A DNA stretch of 64,000 bases from Cordylochernes scorpioides (Eukaryota; Arthropoda; Arachnida; Pseudoscorpiones; Chernetidae): the NCBI GenBank assembly GCA_030710605.1, contig CP092877.1, positions 37,620,990 through 37,684,989 of the forward strand. Direction: 5' to 3'. Position numbers and translations under genes: made by a program. Positions within the stretch are counted from its first letter, which is position 1. Each line of letters opens with the position of its first letter. This document shows positions 21,540 through 32,266 of the stretch, piece after piece. The notes under the pieces are model-generated. The model did not search any database. It saw only the letters and a list, made by a program, of their open reading frames with translations, and had not been told where the DNA came from.

Positions 21540-21870
21540 TACCGCAAATATTTCTTTTGAACAAAAATTAATAATTTATTTTAAGGAGAAATAACAACTA
21601 TTTCTATACTTAGGGATGAAGCATGAAAAGATAAATTGTGAAGAATAATGATGAACGGAAAAATAAAAGTGTCCAGGGATAGGAAAGGATGAAAATATGA
21701 ATTGTGTTCCCATCCCTGGACACTTTTATTTTACCGTTTATCATTACTCTTCACAGTTCATCCTCTCATACTTCATCCCTAAGGATAGAAATAATTGTTA
21801 TTTCTCCTTAAAATAAATTACGATTTTTCGTTCAAAAGAAACATTTGCGGTAAAACTTGTCAAACGTCGT
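21540..21870. repeat. Inverted pair of SINE bodies (long hairpin), copy 1
   Basis: The SINE body seen at 18225-18325 occurs here twice, head to head. GTGTCCAGGGAT near 21671 faces ATCCCTGGACAC near 21712, and the arms extend outward over 100 bases each to ACTTGTCAAACGTCG on the right and its complement on the left. The tRNA-like head is reduced to its 3' end. Confidence 0.75.
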
Positions 21871-22114
21871 TTTACAATCATAAGCCGCATTATATTGTAT
21901 ACAAATGTATATGTAAATGAATGATTACCTGTAAATAAGTAATCTTTTCTAAGCAATTATATGCACCTGGCCGAATCCTGTGTAGGGCATAGGCCCTAAA
22001 TAAATGGCTTGTTGCTTAATTAATTTTTATGCTATATATTATCTTTTAAAATTGTTAATTAAAATATCTGGCACATTTTGGCAAATACACGGGCGTGTTA
22101 TTTGATTTATTATA

Positions 22115-22350
22115 GTTTTACAGGGCAGGCGCAAGAAACATTGAGGAAAGAGAGGCGTGTGTAAATGTAAATAGAGCTGTGGGTAAATGGATATTAAAAT
22201 AAACGATAACCTGTAAATAACATGGAGAAAAAATACCCGTGTGTAAATGGATATGTAAATGAACGCTCACCTGTAAATAACATTGAGAAAAGAGAGCCGT
22301 GTGTAAATAGATATGTAAATGAAAGATCACCTGTAAATAACTAATCTTTT
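22115..22350. repeat. Tandem repeat, about 62-bp unit, four copies
   Basis: Units read CACCTGTAAATAACATTGAG then GAGCCGTGTGTAAATGGATA. The minus-strand ORF across it is a product of the repeat period. Confidence 0.85.
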
Positions 22351-23278
22351 CCAATCAATTATTCACCTGGACCTGGGGTCGGCAAACTGCGGCTCTTTGG
22401 ATGTGAAACTGTGGCTCTTTATATAGTTCCATACGTAAATATTATTTATTAGAGTACTATAAATTGTTGGCAAGAAAACATTTTGTGGCTCTTTAAAAAC
22501 TTTGAAATCTTGTAATGTAAATTGTAATGTTTTACTCTACCGACTAAAAGGTTTGCCGACCACTGACCTAGACGAATCCTGTGTAGGGTATAGGTCCCCA
22601 ATAAAAGGCTTGTTGTCTTCATTGTTAAAGGTAGTATACTATATATTATCTTTCATAATTGATAATTAAAATTTTGATTATTTAGAAGCCATGATATGTG
22701 AAATATCGCAATATAATGATAAAGATTCATTATAATATGAAATTTTAGCGTATTTAGGCAAGTTTAGCTTTAACTACCTATTTCTTAACTTCTCAGGAAG
22801 TTTCTTAGACCAGCCATTTTTGTCGTTAATGTACAATCAACATCATGCTGACAAGGGCCAACAACCGAAAGGCGTATGTGGTTGGCTTAATTCATCGAGA
22901 AAATAGGTTAACGAATATTATGAAATAAATCTAAGTCAATGTTTAAATGATATTTAGTTTTCGAGATGTTTGCTGCTATATAAAATGTTAATTTAAGCGA
23001 TCGGGGTATTTCTTGTTGAAATAACAGAAGGTTTGAAAAATTGCCATCAGAAGTTCACTAAATACTTATTCTATATTATATTTACACGTTATATGTTTTT
23101 ATAGTTCTCAGAAACCATTGGTTGGTTGGAAGTAGATATAGAAAAAACAAAGCCACACCAACTAATAGTTTATTTTGACTCCCGATTTTTTAGTAACCTA
23201 ATGTCACTCTCCTCAGGAGAATGGTTATTTTGAATCCTAGTTCTACTTTCTAAAATAAACATTCACCTGAGAAGAGAA
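22351..23278. other. Non-coding part of duplicated block with degenerate PLE-like tails
   Basis: GCTGACAAGGGCCAACAACC followed by GAAAGGCG (about 22847-22877) looks like a mutated relative of the motif at 16480. Two facing segments near 23180 and 23260 match the PLE-like tail that is complete in copy 2 (63882-63925). Confidence 0.45.
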
Positions 23279-24000
23279 CCAACAACCCTATATTGTATAA
23301 TACTTATAACAAGATTGTCAAGTTGTATATAGAAACACATCTATAAATAATTATACGCATGGTTGACATGTGTCATTGCATCACCATATGTAATGTACTT
23401 TGTACAAACTGAGGATGAATAAATAAAACTATGTAATAGATTAAGAGCTGAGCTAAGAAAGAGATCGAGATAGAAATCCAACAACCCTGAAGAGGAATTT
23501 GGCAAGTCGTTGCCATCAAGGTCAAAAGGTGCAGACTATCGCAGACGCCCCACGCCCTTTGCACCCGTTCAAAGTCCAAATTCCCGCATGTCTTTCCCCT
23601 CGGCAAAGGTATATAAAACCTCTGTTTTAGCCGAAATTACAGTCACTTCACCATCGGCGTGAGCCCTCGTCGGTTGTAGCCAGGTCCACCTCATTGACCA
23701 TGTAAAACAGTAAGAACTCTTCTATCTCCATCTTGCTCTTAGCTCGATTCCTATCTGTTCACGCACTTTCCTACTACAACTGTGTCTCTTCATTTTTTGT
23801 GTGTGGACATTCCCAAGGTTTCCCCTCTGCCTCGACCACGACTGCCTGTACTCTGTGAGAACTGTTAAAGGTCCTCCAGGGTGCAGAGAGGTACTGGAAA
23901 ACTCTCCACGCCCTGACTGTCCCTCTCGGTTACTACTGGTTTGACCCTCGGTTACCACAGCTATATACAGTAATTCAGGCCGCAAATAGAATAGCCATAT
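23279..24000 (-). repeat. Interspersed repeat family A, copy 2
   Basis: Minus-strand counterpart of 7640-8430. It begins AACCAACAACCC directly against a PLE tail that is truncated at this point, so it inserted there or marks a rearrangement. On the plus strand, TATATAAAACC at about 23610 looks like a TATA box, though with no gene behind it. Confidence 0.55.
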
Positions 24001-24599
24001 GATATTAACAATGAGAAGGATAGAAAAAAAACAAGAACTGAGAACTATGTACAAAAGAAATAAATGTCTTGAAATATGTACAATCAAAATAATTAAATAA
24101 ATCATTGATTGATGTAGCTATATTTTCCCCGAGTTTTTTATATTTACTATAGGTATGTTATTTTTAATTTTCTATAAAATAAGTTGCTAAAATGTATTTT
24201 GGCGCAGGTATCCCAAGCTGGGATATAGCGTCCGATATGTCAAATAAAATTTTGAAAAATTGGTATTTGAAATAGACTGTATATATTGCTACATTTCATG
24301 AAATTCCAGCAGTTTCTTCTGGGTGCAACATTTTCTACCAATGACCTATAAACTGCGACTTAGTCACAGAGACACATAAAGCTTTATTAAGACCACTGGT
24401 CTTATACAAATTAACCATAGGAAGAAAGCATTCTGAAACCTAGTCGGCCGACCAAATAGACATTGCCGATCAACATGATCAGTCTGCCGAAGTGCTGAAC
24501 CGAGCGTATTGATGTCAAACCCACAATGCTGATTCCGAACGATCAATTTGTTGTATAAAAATGTATTTGATAAATGTAGTTCTCTATCTCCTTAAACGA
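24001..24599. other. No recognisable feature
   Basis: AT-rich. I see no ORF or repeat linked to other parts of the window. Confidence 0.35.
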
Positions 24600-25268
24600 C
24601 CTATGTCGCAACTGCGTCTAGGGGGACGTAGAAGTCATCTCTCTACGGCTGACCCTCCAACTACCTCATCGTGTCTCTAGGAATGCCACCTGTGAAATCA
24701 GAGACAGGTCGCTGACCCACAGATACTTGAGTGCCGAGCCGTGCGACCCTTGCTACAGAAGATGCTCGCCTACTTCGATATGCCCCTAAATTTGCAGAAT
24801 TTATTTAAAAAGGTCAATTTGTTTCTCAGAAGGGTATTTTAATAAATGTAATTCTCTATCCTTAGCCTACCTTCGTCGCGACAGGTCCTCTAGTCACGAC
24901 GCACTTTCCCTACGGCTTGCCCTTTCACATCCCTGCCCATCCTGACCATTCTGCCATTAGGACTGCCACCTGTGAGACCAGAGACAGGTCGCTGATCTAC
25001 AGATACTGGAGTGCCGCGCCGTGCCACTCCTGCTCCGTAAGAATGATCACCAACTGCAACATGCCTCTGGATCTGCAGGATCTATTCAATGTCGGTATCC
25101 ATCCCTAGGCAATGAAGAGCATAGTAGCGAAGGCTACCATCTATAAGTACCATTTTGAGCTTGAGGTGGGCAATGCCAGCCACCTCATTAACCTGCCCCA
25201 TATTTTAGGAAACAACCTCTGACAGTCTATCGGTAGTAAAGTCCTTCTCACGGTGGGAGCCACAAATA
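24600..25268 (+). pseudogene. Two tandem, decayed coding-like segments of unknown family
   Basis: Segment 1 (about 24600-24815) and segment 2 (about 24860-25268) align with each other, each preceded by a similar pyrimidine-rich GTA(G/A)TTCTCTATC. Both retain ATCE(I/T)RDRSL..RY.SA.PC..C and, further on, MPL.LQ.LF at the protein level. In segment 2 the frame from 24866 continues past a TAG at 25106 and a TGA near 25215, giving readable text such as KATIYKYHFELEVGNASHL. The mariner at 25269 cuts it off. GC content is higher than around it. I recognise no family; a degraded gene or a large mobile element piece are both possible. Confidence 0.4.
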
Positions 25269-26570
25269 CAGGGTGTACCAGGTAAATTGGGAATTTCAAC
25301 AATGGTATTTTAACTGAAATTTTTTGCAAGTAAAAATTAAAATATCCGAATGAAATTTGACACAGTAGTAGATAAAAGGATATAGTTTTTATTTATTCAA
25401 TGTAGTTTCCATTATTAGCTACAACAGTCTCGAGGCGAGTGCGGAATGAAGCACAGGCCTTGGCGACGATGACCTTGTCCATTTGGGTCATCACCGTGTG
25501 AACTGCTTTCTTGACAGACTGGATGGTGGTATGAGGAGCTTTGTTGACATCTCTCTCAACAACGCCCCATACATAGTAGTCGAGGGGATTGCAATCTGGA
25601 GAATTAGGGGGCCAAATATCAGGACCCCAGTGACTAGGGACGTTAAGTGTCAGCCACGATTGTGTCTTTTTTGCCTTATGGGCTGGAGCTGAGTCCTGTT
25701 GGAAGACATACTTCCTTCCTGCGGCCACCATGTCCATCCAAGGCTTCACAACGGTCTCCAGAACATTGATGTAGGTGTCAGCGTTCATCCTAAGGCCCTT
25801 CTCAAAGAAATGGGGAGGCATGACATCACCTTCACTGCTGATAACGCCAAGGACCATTACGGAGGCAGGAAATTTCGTGTGCATCACGACAGGTATCTCT
25901 GAGGGGTCTTTACAGATACAGCGATCATTCCTGGGATTTACCTTTTGGTCCACGTCAAAGTTCTTTTCGTCAGAGAAGAACCTTAGCATACCAAAAGAGT
26001 CGTGTTTCAGGTTGTTGAGGAGGGCAGCAGCCTTTCCTTTTCTGTTATTCTTCATATTCTCAGTCAGCAACTGACCTTTCCGAAGGGCATAAGACTTGAG
26101 ACCAAGGTCCTCATGGATAGTTCTGACAATTGTCATAGAGCCAACGTCCATTTCCTTGGCTATGGCCCTCATGCTCTTCCCAGGGTTTCCATCAATCTTC
26201 TCCTTGACATTTTTGACAAATTCTTCGCCTCTTACCCTGTCCGATCGACGCGAGTGCTTTTTCCTTGTAGCTATCCCCTCTTTGTTACTGTCGGCCTCAT
26301 CAAACTGCTTCTTGACACGATAAATAGTGGTTTTGGGCAACTTAAGAAAATCCACTATCTCTTTGGGGCTCCTTCCGGCGCGCAGAGCAACGATGATGGC
26401 AGCTCGATTTTCAAATTCTCGGTTACTCTTCATCACTACACTGCGCACACATGTACTGTTGCATTTTACATGAATATGGCTACGTAATGAAAAAAAACAA
26501 GTTTTTAATCTCAAGTAGTTTTTGTTTTATGGACTGTCAAAGTTAGTCCCAATTTACCTGGTACACCCTG
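25269..26570 (-). mobile_element. maT-like mariner DNA transposon, complete
   Basis: Terminal inverted repeats begin CAGGGTGTACCAGGTAAATT at both ends (25269 onward; 26570 backward). TA target duplications flank them at 25267-25268 and 26571-26572. The 1302-bp element holds one uninterrupted transposase ORF. This combination suggests a young, possibly active copy. Confidence 0.92.
25393..26514 (-). CDS. Mariner (DD37D, maT-like) transposase
   Basis: The 373-codon ORF is uninterrupted. The likely true start is the second Met (nt 26433, residue 28), giving 346 aa, a usual mariner length and beginning MKSNREFENRAA. Residues about 40-70 form a helix-turn-helix (AGRSPKEIVDFLKLPKTTIY) that binds the terminal repeats. 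A second HTH follows at about 115-135. The catalytic acidic residues are D182 (FFSDEKNFD), D274 (FQQDSAPAHK) and D312 (NSPDCNPLDYY). Thirty-seven residues separate the last two, the spacing used to define maT-like mariners. It would excise and insert the element at TA. No missing residue is seen. Confidence 0.93.
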   Translation of the reverse strand: MRLKTCFFSLRSHIHVKCNSTCVRSVVMKSNREFENRAAIIVALRAGRSPKEIVDFLKLPKTTIYRVKKQFDEADSNKEGIATRKKHSRRSDRVRGEEFVKNVKEKIDGNPGKSMRAIAKEMDVGSMTIVRTIHEDLGLKSYALRKGQLLTENMKNNRKGKAAALLNNLKHDSFGMLRFFSDEKNFDVDQKVNPRNDRCICKDPSEIPVVMHTKFPASVMVLGVISSEGDVMPPHFFEKGLRMNADTYINVLETVVKPWMDMVAAGRKYVFQQDSAPAHKAKKTQSWLTLNVPSHWGPDIWPPNSPDCNPLDYYVWGVVERDVNKAPHTTIQSVKKAVHTVMTQMDKVIVAKACASFRTRLETVVANNGNYIE

Positions 26571-28208
26571 TAAAGACAATATATGTATAATATATGATTT
26601 AAGACAACGATAATCTTCATATTCGCTATAGAAGAAGCACTTCTCCCAAACTTGTGTTTCTTCTAATAAACTGTCACAGTAGAGAAGACTTGTATTCCAA
26701 AGGTTTAAGCTAATAAAATCATTTATAAATAAAACCTAAAGATTGAAAAATGTCTTAATTAATCTTACAAGTGATAATCTACAAGCATGGTAAGAGGTAA
26801 TGACTAGGCAAATATTTATGATGATAAACTAACAGCTAATCATTCATTAACAATATATTAACATTTATAATATTTTTCTGTTTTATATATCGTTCGTATC
26901 TTAATTTTATATCTATTCAGTCACGTTTATTTATTTATTATTAATTCAACCCCATCTACCTTTATTATTATCTGAATGTTATAAAAAGAAGTTTCAATTT
27001 AAATCAATCTTTACACAAAAAAAAATGTGTAAATTATTGAGCGAGAGATGAGGAGACATAAAAAATAAGATATATATCCTCATAAAATAAGTACCGAAGT
27101 AAAAATATTCAAAAACTGCATTTTGATATTTAAAAAGCAGGTATGAGGTTAAAAAAATATATTATTATGTTAAAATTAATTAATTGAAAATAAATGTTTT
27201 GTACATTATAAATATTTTCACACTCAAAAAGCGAGAAAAGTTAGAAAAAATTACAGAAGAATAGTATAAAAGAAGAAAAAATAACAATAAAAACCACAGA
27301 ATAAACGAAAAAATTAATCATAGATTGCAGGTTAAATTCTTCCAATGGCAGATAATATCCTCGAAGAGAACTGAATAATGAATACCTCCAGGGTTGCCGA
27401 ATAAAAACCAACATTAAATATAAACGCAGAAGATGGATGACACCTGGCGTAGATTTATCAGACGAGAATTCACACAAAAATGGCGGACACCCTATTCTAG
27501 AAAAATCTATGTTAACGGATCTTAAAAAATATTCTTTGTTCTTCTCACTTAGGGAACAAATAGGCTTAAGTTGCTTTGATTTTATCTGGTCCCCTTGGAA
27601 TTTTGCTAAGAAATAAATCAGAGAATTTTCCCAAAATATCTTTTGGTTTGGAATAAAACAAATAATTTATATTTATGTGTGAAAATCTAAGTTTATTTTT
27701 AAATGGCGTGTCAGCTTTCGGAGAGAGAATTTAAAATTATAGAATTAAAAACCAAACTTTGGGTTATTTTAAAAAACTATTTTTGAATATTTTTAGTTGA
27801 ATATATAAATTGAATTTCGTTTAAATATGCATAAATTCAGTATATATGATGTTTGAAAAAAAATAATGTTATTTTAATCATAACATTAAAAATAATTCCT
27901 TTAAATAACTGATAGTTGAATTTAATTTTACTATTTTAAATGGGAGAATTCAATCCGTGAATTATATATTTGTAACAGACGAAAGAGTTTTAAGCGTAAT
28001 TTTATGTTATGAATTATATTCATAAAAAATTAACAAATTCAATTAAATGTTCTTAAGGATAATTATAGATGATTTGTTATCAATTAAAACACTAGATAAT
28101 CAAACTGCTCTTCACCTTATTAATGACTATCCGAATTTTACAGAAGTGAGACATTGTTCCCTGAACTAAATTATTTAACTTTACTTAAATTGGCCACTTT
28201 GTCTATAT
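26571..28208. other. AT-rich, no supported gene
   Basis: There are several short ORFs but none with a recognisable motif. The longest non-coding gap in this half of the window. Confidence 0.45.
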
Positions 28209-28395
28209 TGTCACGTGGAAAATTAGGGAAGACAAACTTCGGGATGAGACAACAATTTATTTCAGGCAAGAACAAACTATGAATGGTAAACAAAAGATAA
28301 GCCACGAGGAAAATTTACAGAGTCGCAAAATATAAACATAAAAAAATGACCACTCTGTTAATAAAAATAATAAAATTAATAAATACTTCGTTATA
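28209..28395 (-). repeat. TRIM 3' LTR
   Basis: Equivalent to 28727-28911. Its inner end is TA instead of CA on the plus strand, a single change. Confidence 0.8.
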
Positions 28396-28726
28396 TAGCT
28401 TCCTTCCTATGGGAGCTGTGACCCACAGCTAGCAATTATTGTAGATACTAACATGGATCTGACGTGCTTCTGCCAAGGGTTCAATCGAAGTCTTGGAACT
28501 TTGTCCCTAGTACCTTTGCGTCCTTTTTCTTGCAGCGTGAAGGGCGGCTTTGTCGTCGTATCGTCTATAGGGACATCGTCATCTTGGAGGGAAGTCTTGG
28601 CTTTGACACGGCGGTGGAATCCTGGAGCCAGTCTCCGATAATGTAGATCACAGCACCCATGGCCTCTAGGTCTTTTCGGCGATCTTCAGTTCGTCTTCCC
28701 TAATTTGCCCAGCATCTCCACCAAAA

Positions 28727-28911
28727 TGCCACGTGGAAAATTAGGGAAGACAAACTTCGGGATAAGACAGCAATTTATTTCAGGCAAGAACAAACTATGA
28801 ATGGTGAACAAAAGATAAGCCACGAGGGAAATTTACAGAGTCGCAAAATATAAACATAAAAATGACCACTCTGTTAATAAAAATAATAAAATTAATAAAA
28901 ACTTTGTTACA
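28727..28911 (-). repeat. TRIM 5' LTR
   Basis: On the plus strand it begins TGCCACGTGG and ends TTGTTACA. It lies next to the primer-binding site. Confidence 0.8.
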
Positions 28912-29264
28912 ATATATATTTTGTGAACTCTATCGAATAATACATGTAGATTCGTGCTTGTTTCCTCTGTAATAGGCGCAACTATTTCAATATCGCGCCT
29001 GGTTGATTAATATCTCCTACAATGGTTGATTGTATACAATATCTCCTACAATTATTGCGGAATTGGCTATATAATTGAAAGAATAATGATCGATTAACCT
29101 ACAGGTTTATGGAGATAGATGTATCCTGATGCCGCGTTCTCTCACCGTTAGATGTCTCAGAATGTCATCTCTGGTCAGATGATGACAGTGACAGAAGGCT
29201 GGTGTATGTAACGCCTTTCCATCACTGCACCTGGTTGATTAATAAAATAATAATAAAATGATAA
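28912..29264. other. No recognisable feature
   Basis: Mixed DNA with several CTCCTACAAT repeats near 29005-29050 and nothing coding. Confidence 0.35.
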
Positions 29265-29580
29265 TGAGATATAAAATTACAAAATATTTTTTCACGATGA
29301 ATTTCTTTTTATTGAAAAACGCTATCTTTCAAGCGTTAATCTTCACTCTTCAACGGTCCTAATAAAATATCGAGACTATATCCTACCAGAAATATTTACA
29401 AAAACTATTAAAACAAAAGGTTTTGTAAATATTTCTGGTAGGATATAGTCGATATTTTATTAAGCCCGTTGAAGAGCGATTATCGCTTGAAAGCTAGCAT
29501 TTTTTTAATAAAAAGAAACTCATTGTGAGGAAATATTTTGTAATTTTAAAACTTTTTAAACAATTTTATCATGAATAATA
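29265..29580. repeat. Foldback of two PLE tails
   Basis: Left arm about 29290-29405 and right arm about 29418-29540 are reverse complements around a loop near 29410. Both carry AGCGATTATCGCTTGAAAGC-type text, matching the 3' end of the PLE at 45680. The right arm has TTGAAGA, a GCGAT/ATCGC stem and GAAAGCTAG in hammerhead order, with the first C changed to T. Confidence 0.75.
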
Positions 29581-29618
29581 ATATGCACTTGATTATCGAT
29601 CTGTTAAATATAATAAAA

Positions 29619-29805
29619 CTAGACGAATGGCCCGGGCAACGCCCGAGTTTTACCCGAGTGCGTATATATTTTAAAAATGTTTTAATTAAAATACTATCCG
29701 TTACAATTATAAATTGGCGCCGTGGATGTCTCTTTTGTGAAACGTCCCGCCCCAAACTGTGTGTGTCTTGAAAATATAAAAATAAAAATGTGAACGGAAA
29801 AATAT
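29619..29805 (-). mobile_element. Helitron-like 3' terminus, copy a
   Basis: On the minus strand the sequence ends with hairpin CGGGCGTTGCCCGGG, then about eight bases, then CTAG followed by T. A GC-rich hairpin shortly before CTRR and insertion before T are the Helitron 3' hallmarks. The interior continues through the tRNA-like head at 29806. The arrangement is repeated at 34199-34458. Confidence 0.6.
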
Positions 29806-29879
29806 GTCCAGGGTAGCCTAGTGGTCATGGCATCTGCCCGGTAAGCGGAAAGTCGTGGGTTCGATTCCCATCCCTTGAC
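29806..29879 (+). repeat. tRNA-Thr-like SINE head (copy a)
   Basis: D arm, anticodon arm TCTGC-CCGGTAA-GCGGA with anticodon GGT, T arm GGGTTCGATTCCC and a Pol III T-run after it. Position 33 is C instead of the invariant U, so it is unlikely to be a working tRNA. Near-identical to 34385-34458 and related to the minus-strand SINE head at 18326-18398. Confidence 0.65.
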
Positions 29880-30519
29880 GCTTTTTTTATTTTATCCATT
29901 CTGACCAAAATCTATCCGTGAACTTCACACAGTGAACTTCACACAGACAGAATAAGGCAATTATATAAGTAGATAATCCAAATTGTGCCTTATCAAACAC
30001 TATTTTTTTATTTGGCCTTATTACCTCGTGTTTATAATCTATGACGTAATGCCGGCGGCACGCGCCCGTTGGATGCCGGCGAGCACGTGACCTCCCTGTG
30101 CGCGCGCATCCGTGACAGAGGCGGCCGAAGAGAAATGAGGAAAGACGGTCGTGACTATATATATATAATAATAATAATAATAATATAATAATTATTATTA
30201 TTATCATTAGATAATGATAATGATCATAATGATGATGCGCGCGCATCCGTGACTGAGGCCGATGAGGAAAGATAATAATAATAATAATAATATAATAATA
30301 GTATAACGAATCACAAGTTTTTACGAAGGAGCTTCTTTTATTCGTAAAAACTTGTGATTTGTTATACAATTGTACCAATTATACGGAGTTTACCTGTAGA
30401 AATATAATAATAATAATTATTATTATTATCATTAGATAATGATAATGATCATAATGATGATGCGCGCGCATCCGTGACTGAGGCCGATGAGGAAAGACGG
30501 TCGTGACTATATATATTAA

Positions 30520-30757
30520 CTAGCCGAATGACCCGGGCAACGCCCGTGTTTTATCCGATTGAATGTTTTTATTCAAATACTATTTGTTACAATTATAAAT
30601 TGGAGCCGTAGATGTCACTCTTGTGAAACGTCCCGCTCCAAACTTTACATGTACATTAGGTCAGCTGGTATTACCCCTCATTTTCACCGCTAGAGGCGCG
30701 AGCGAATTGACTTTTTGTAAATATACATAATTATAAAGATAGAAGCTTCTATAGAAA
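30520..30757 (-). mobile_element. Short non-autonomous Helitron-like element, copy b
   Basis: On the minus strand it runs from the palindrome TATAGAAGCTTCTATC-side (30757) to hairpin CGGGCGTTGCCCGGG and CTAG (30520-30523), followed by T. A near-identical copy at 33486-33722 fixes both ends because flanks differ. About 240 bp, no coding capacity. Confidence 0.6.
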
Positions 30758-30769
30758 TAAATAAAATAA

Positions 30770-30842
30770 GCCGAAATAGCTCAGTTAGGAGAGCGTTAGA
30801 CTGAATATCTAAAGGTTCCTGGTTCGATCCCGGGTTTCGGCA
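30770..30842 (+). tRNA. tRNA-Phe (GAA)
   Basis: Acceptor stem GCCGAAA/TTTCGGC is perfect with discriminator A. The D arm is GCTC..GAGC, the anticodon arm TTAGA-CTGAATA-TCTAA has anticodon GAA, and the T arm CCTGG-TTCGATC-CCGGG is perfect. A T7 run follows, a Pol III terminator. No CCA encoded, as in eukaryotes. It looks functional. Confidence 0.95.
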
Positions 30843-31596
30843 TCTTTTTTTAATTCTTAAATTTCTACTTACCGTAACTTGACACTTAACGTGACAGAAT
30901 TGTGCATGACGCTGATAACTGTATTAAATATAATCCAAATTGTGCCTTTTCACACACTATTTATTTATTTGGATTAGGTCTTATTACCTTGTGTTTATAA
31001 TCTATAATACAAATTGTGCCTTATCACACACTATTTTTTTATTTGCCTTATTACCTTGTGTTTATAATCTATGACGTAATGCCGGCGGCGCGCGCCCGTT
31101 GGCTGCCGGCGAGCACGTGACCTCCCTGTGCGCGCGCATCCGTGACAGAGGCGGCCGATGAGGAATGAGGAAAGACGGTCGTGACTATATATATATAATA
31201 ATGATAATATAATAATAATTATTATTATTATCATTAGATAATGATAATTATCATAATGATGATGCGCGCGCATCCGTGACAGCGGCCGATGAGGTATTGA
31301 GGAATTGAGGAAAGACGGTCGTGACTATATATGTTGATAATAATAATAATATAATAATAATTATTATTATCATTAGATAATGATAATGATCATAATAATG
31401 ATGCGCGCGCATCCGTGACATCGGCCGATGAGGAATTGAGGAAAGACGGTCGTGACTATATATATTAATAATATTAATATAATAATAATAATAATTATTA
31501 TTATCATTAGATAATGATAATGATCATAATGATGATACGCGCGTATCCGTGACAGAGGCCAGGAAAGACGGTCGTGACTATATATGTTGATAATAA

Positions 31597-31630
<34 letters not shown>

Positions 31631-31735
31631 TAATAATTATTATTATTATCATTAGATAATAATAATGATCATAATGATGATGCGCGCGCAACCGTGACTG
31701 CGATGAGGAAAGACGGTCGTGACTATATATGTTGA

Positions 31736-31830
31736 CTAGCCGAATGACCCGGGCAACGCCCGTGTTTTACCCGAATGAATGTTTTTATTCAAATACTATT
31801 TGTTACAATTATAAATTGGCGCCTTAAATA
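31736..31830 (-). mobile_element. Helitron-like 3' terminus, copy c
   Basis: CTAG at 31736-31739 next to the same GC-rich hairpin as at 30520. The left side abuts the minisatellite. The right limit is not clear. Confidence 0.5.
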
Positions 31831-32179
31831 AATGCATATCCTAATCAATCAGTCATAGGCTGCCTCTGTCACGGATGGCCGGCGCCCTCCTATTGGACGG
31901 CTACGATCACGTGTCATCGTTGGCGCGTAGGTGACCTTGAGTGACGTAATGCCCCCCCCCCTGCCGGCGGCGCGCGCTTGTTGGCTGCCAGCGAGCACGT
32001 GACCTCTCTGTGCGCGCGCATCCGTGACAGAGGCGGCCGGCAAATGACTGACTGATCAGGAAAGACACTCGTGACTATATATATATAATATAATATAATA
32101 TAATATATGTATGAGTACATTTTATGTAGAAATAGGATTAGTTGACTTTATAAGGTAAACTTATTCATACAGTTTGTAT

Positions 32180-32266
32180 CCTTCGATAGCTCAGTTGGCA
32201 GAGCGGAAGACTGTAGATGTTACAACGGTGATCCTTAGGTCGCTGGTTCAAATCCGGCTCGAGGGA
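32180..32266 (+). tRNA. tRNA-Tyr (GTA) with intron
   Basis: Acceptor CCTTCGA/TCGAGGG pairs throughout (one G-T). GCTC..GAGC forms the D arm. Anticodon GTA in ACTGTAG is followed by about 14 extra bases (about 32217-32230), the canonical intron site, and then the 3' half of the anticodon arm. The T arm is GCTGG-TTCAAAT-CCGGC. A T7 run follows. Matches the eukaryotic tRNA-Tyr pattern. Confidence 0.9.

Larger units (their letters stand above)
19845..23277. repeat. Large duplicated block, copy 1
   Basis: Matches 60126-63892 throughout with scattered substitutions and small indels. It contains a mariner-like remnant, an inverted SINE pair, a 62-bp tandem repeat and PLE-like tails. Copy 2 has an extra insertion of about 275 bases at 60190-60465. 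Copy 2 begins exactly at the end of the assembly gap, so the true extent on the left is unknown. Confidence 0.9.
28209..28911 (-). mobile_element. TRIM-like non-autonomous LTR element
   Basis: Two direct repeats, 28209-28395 and 28727-28911, match over their full length. Outer ends read TG...CA and ATAT flanks both sides (28205-28208 and 28912-28915), a 4-bp target duplication. On the minus strand, TGGTGGAGATGCTGGG (28723 back to 28708) sits 3 bases from the 5' LTR. It would pair with a tRNA ending GCATCTCCA-CCA, so it is a good primer-binding site. A purine run AGGAAGGAAGC abuts the other LTR. The interior is only about 330 bases with no gag or pol. Confidence 0.8.

Noticed and set aside
22118-22354. 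Minus-strand ORF with repeated HLHIYLHTALFSQCYLQV
   Set aside because: Translation of the 62-bp tandem repeat.
29806-29879. Functional tRNA-Thr gene
   Set aside because: C at position 33 and repeated copies with SINE-like context; called a tRNA-like SINE head.
29887-30378. 163-aa minus-strand ORF rich in Ile, His and Tyr
   Set aside because: Runs through (ATA)n/(ATT)n and minisatellite units; similar artefact ORFs appear at every unit group.
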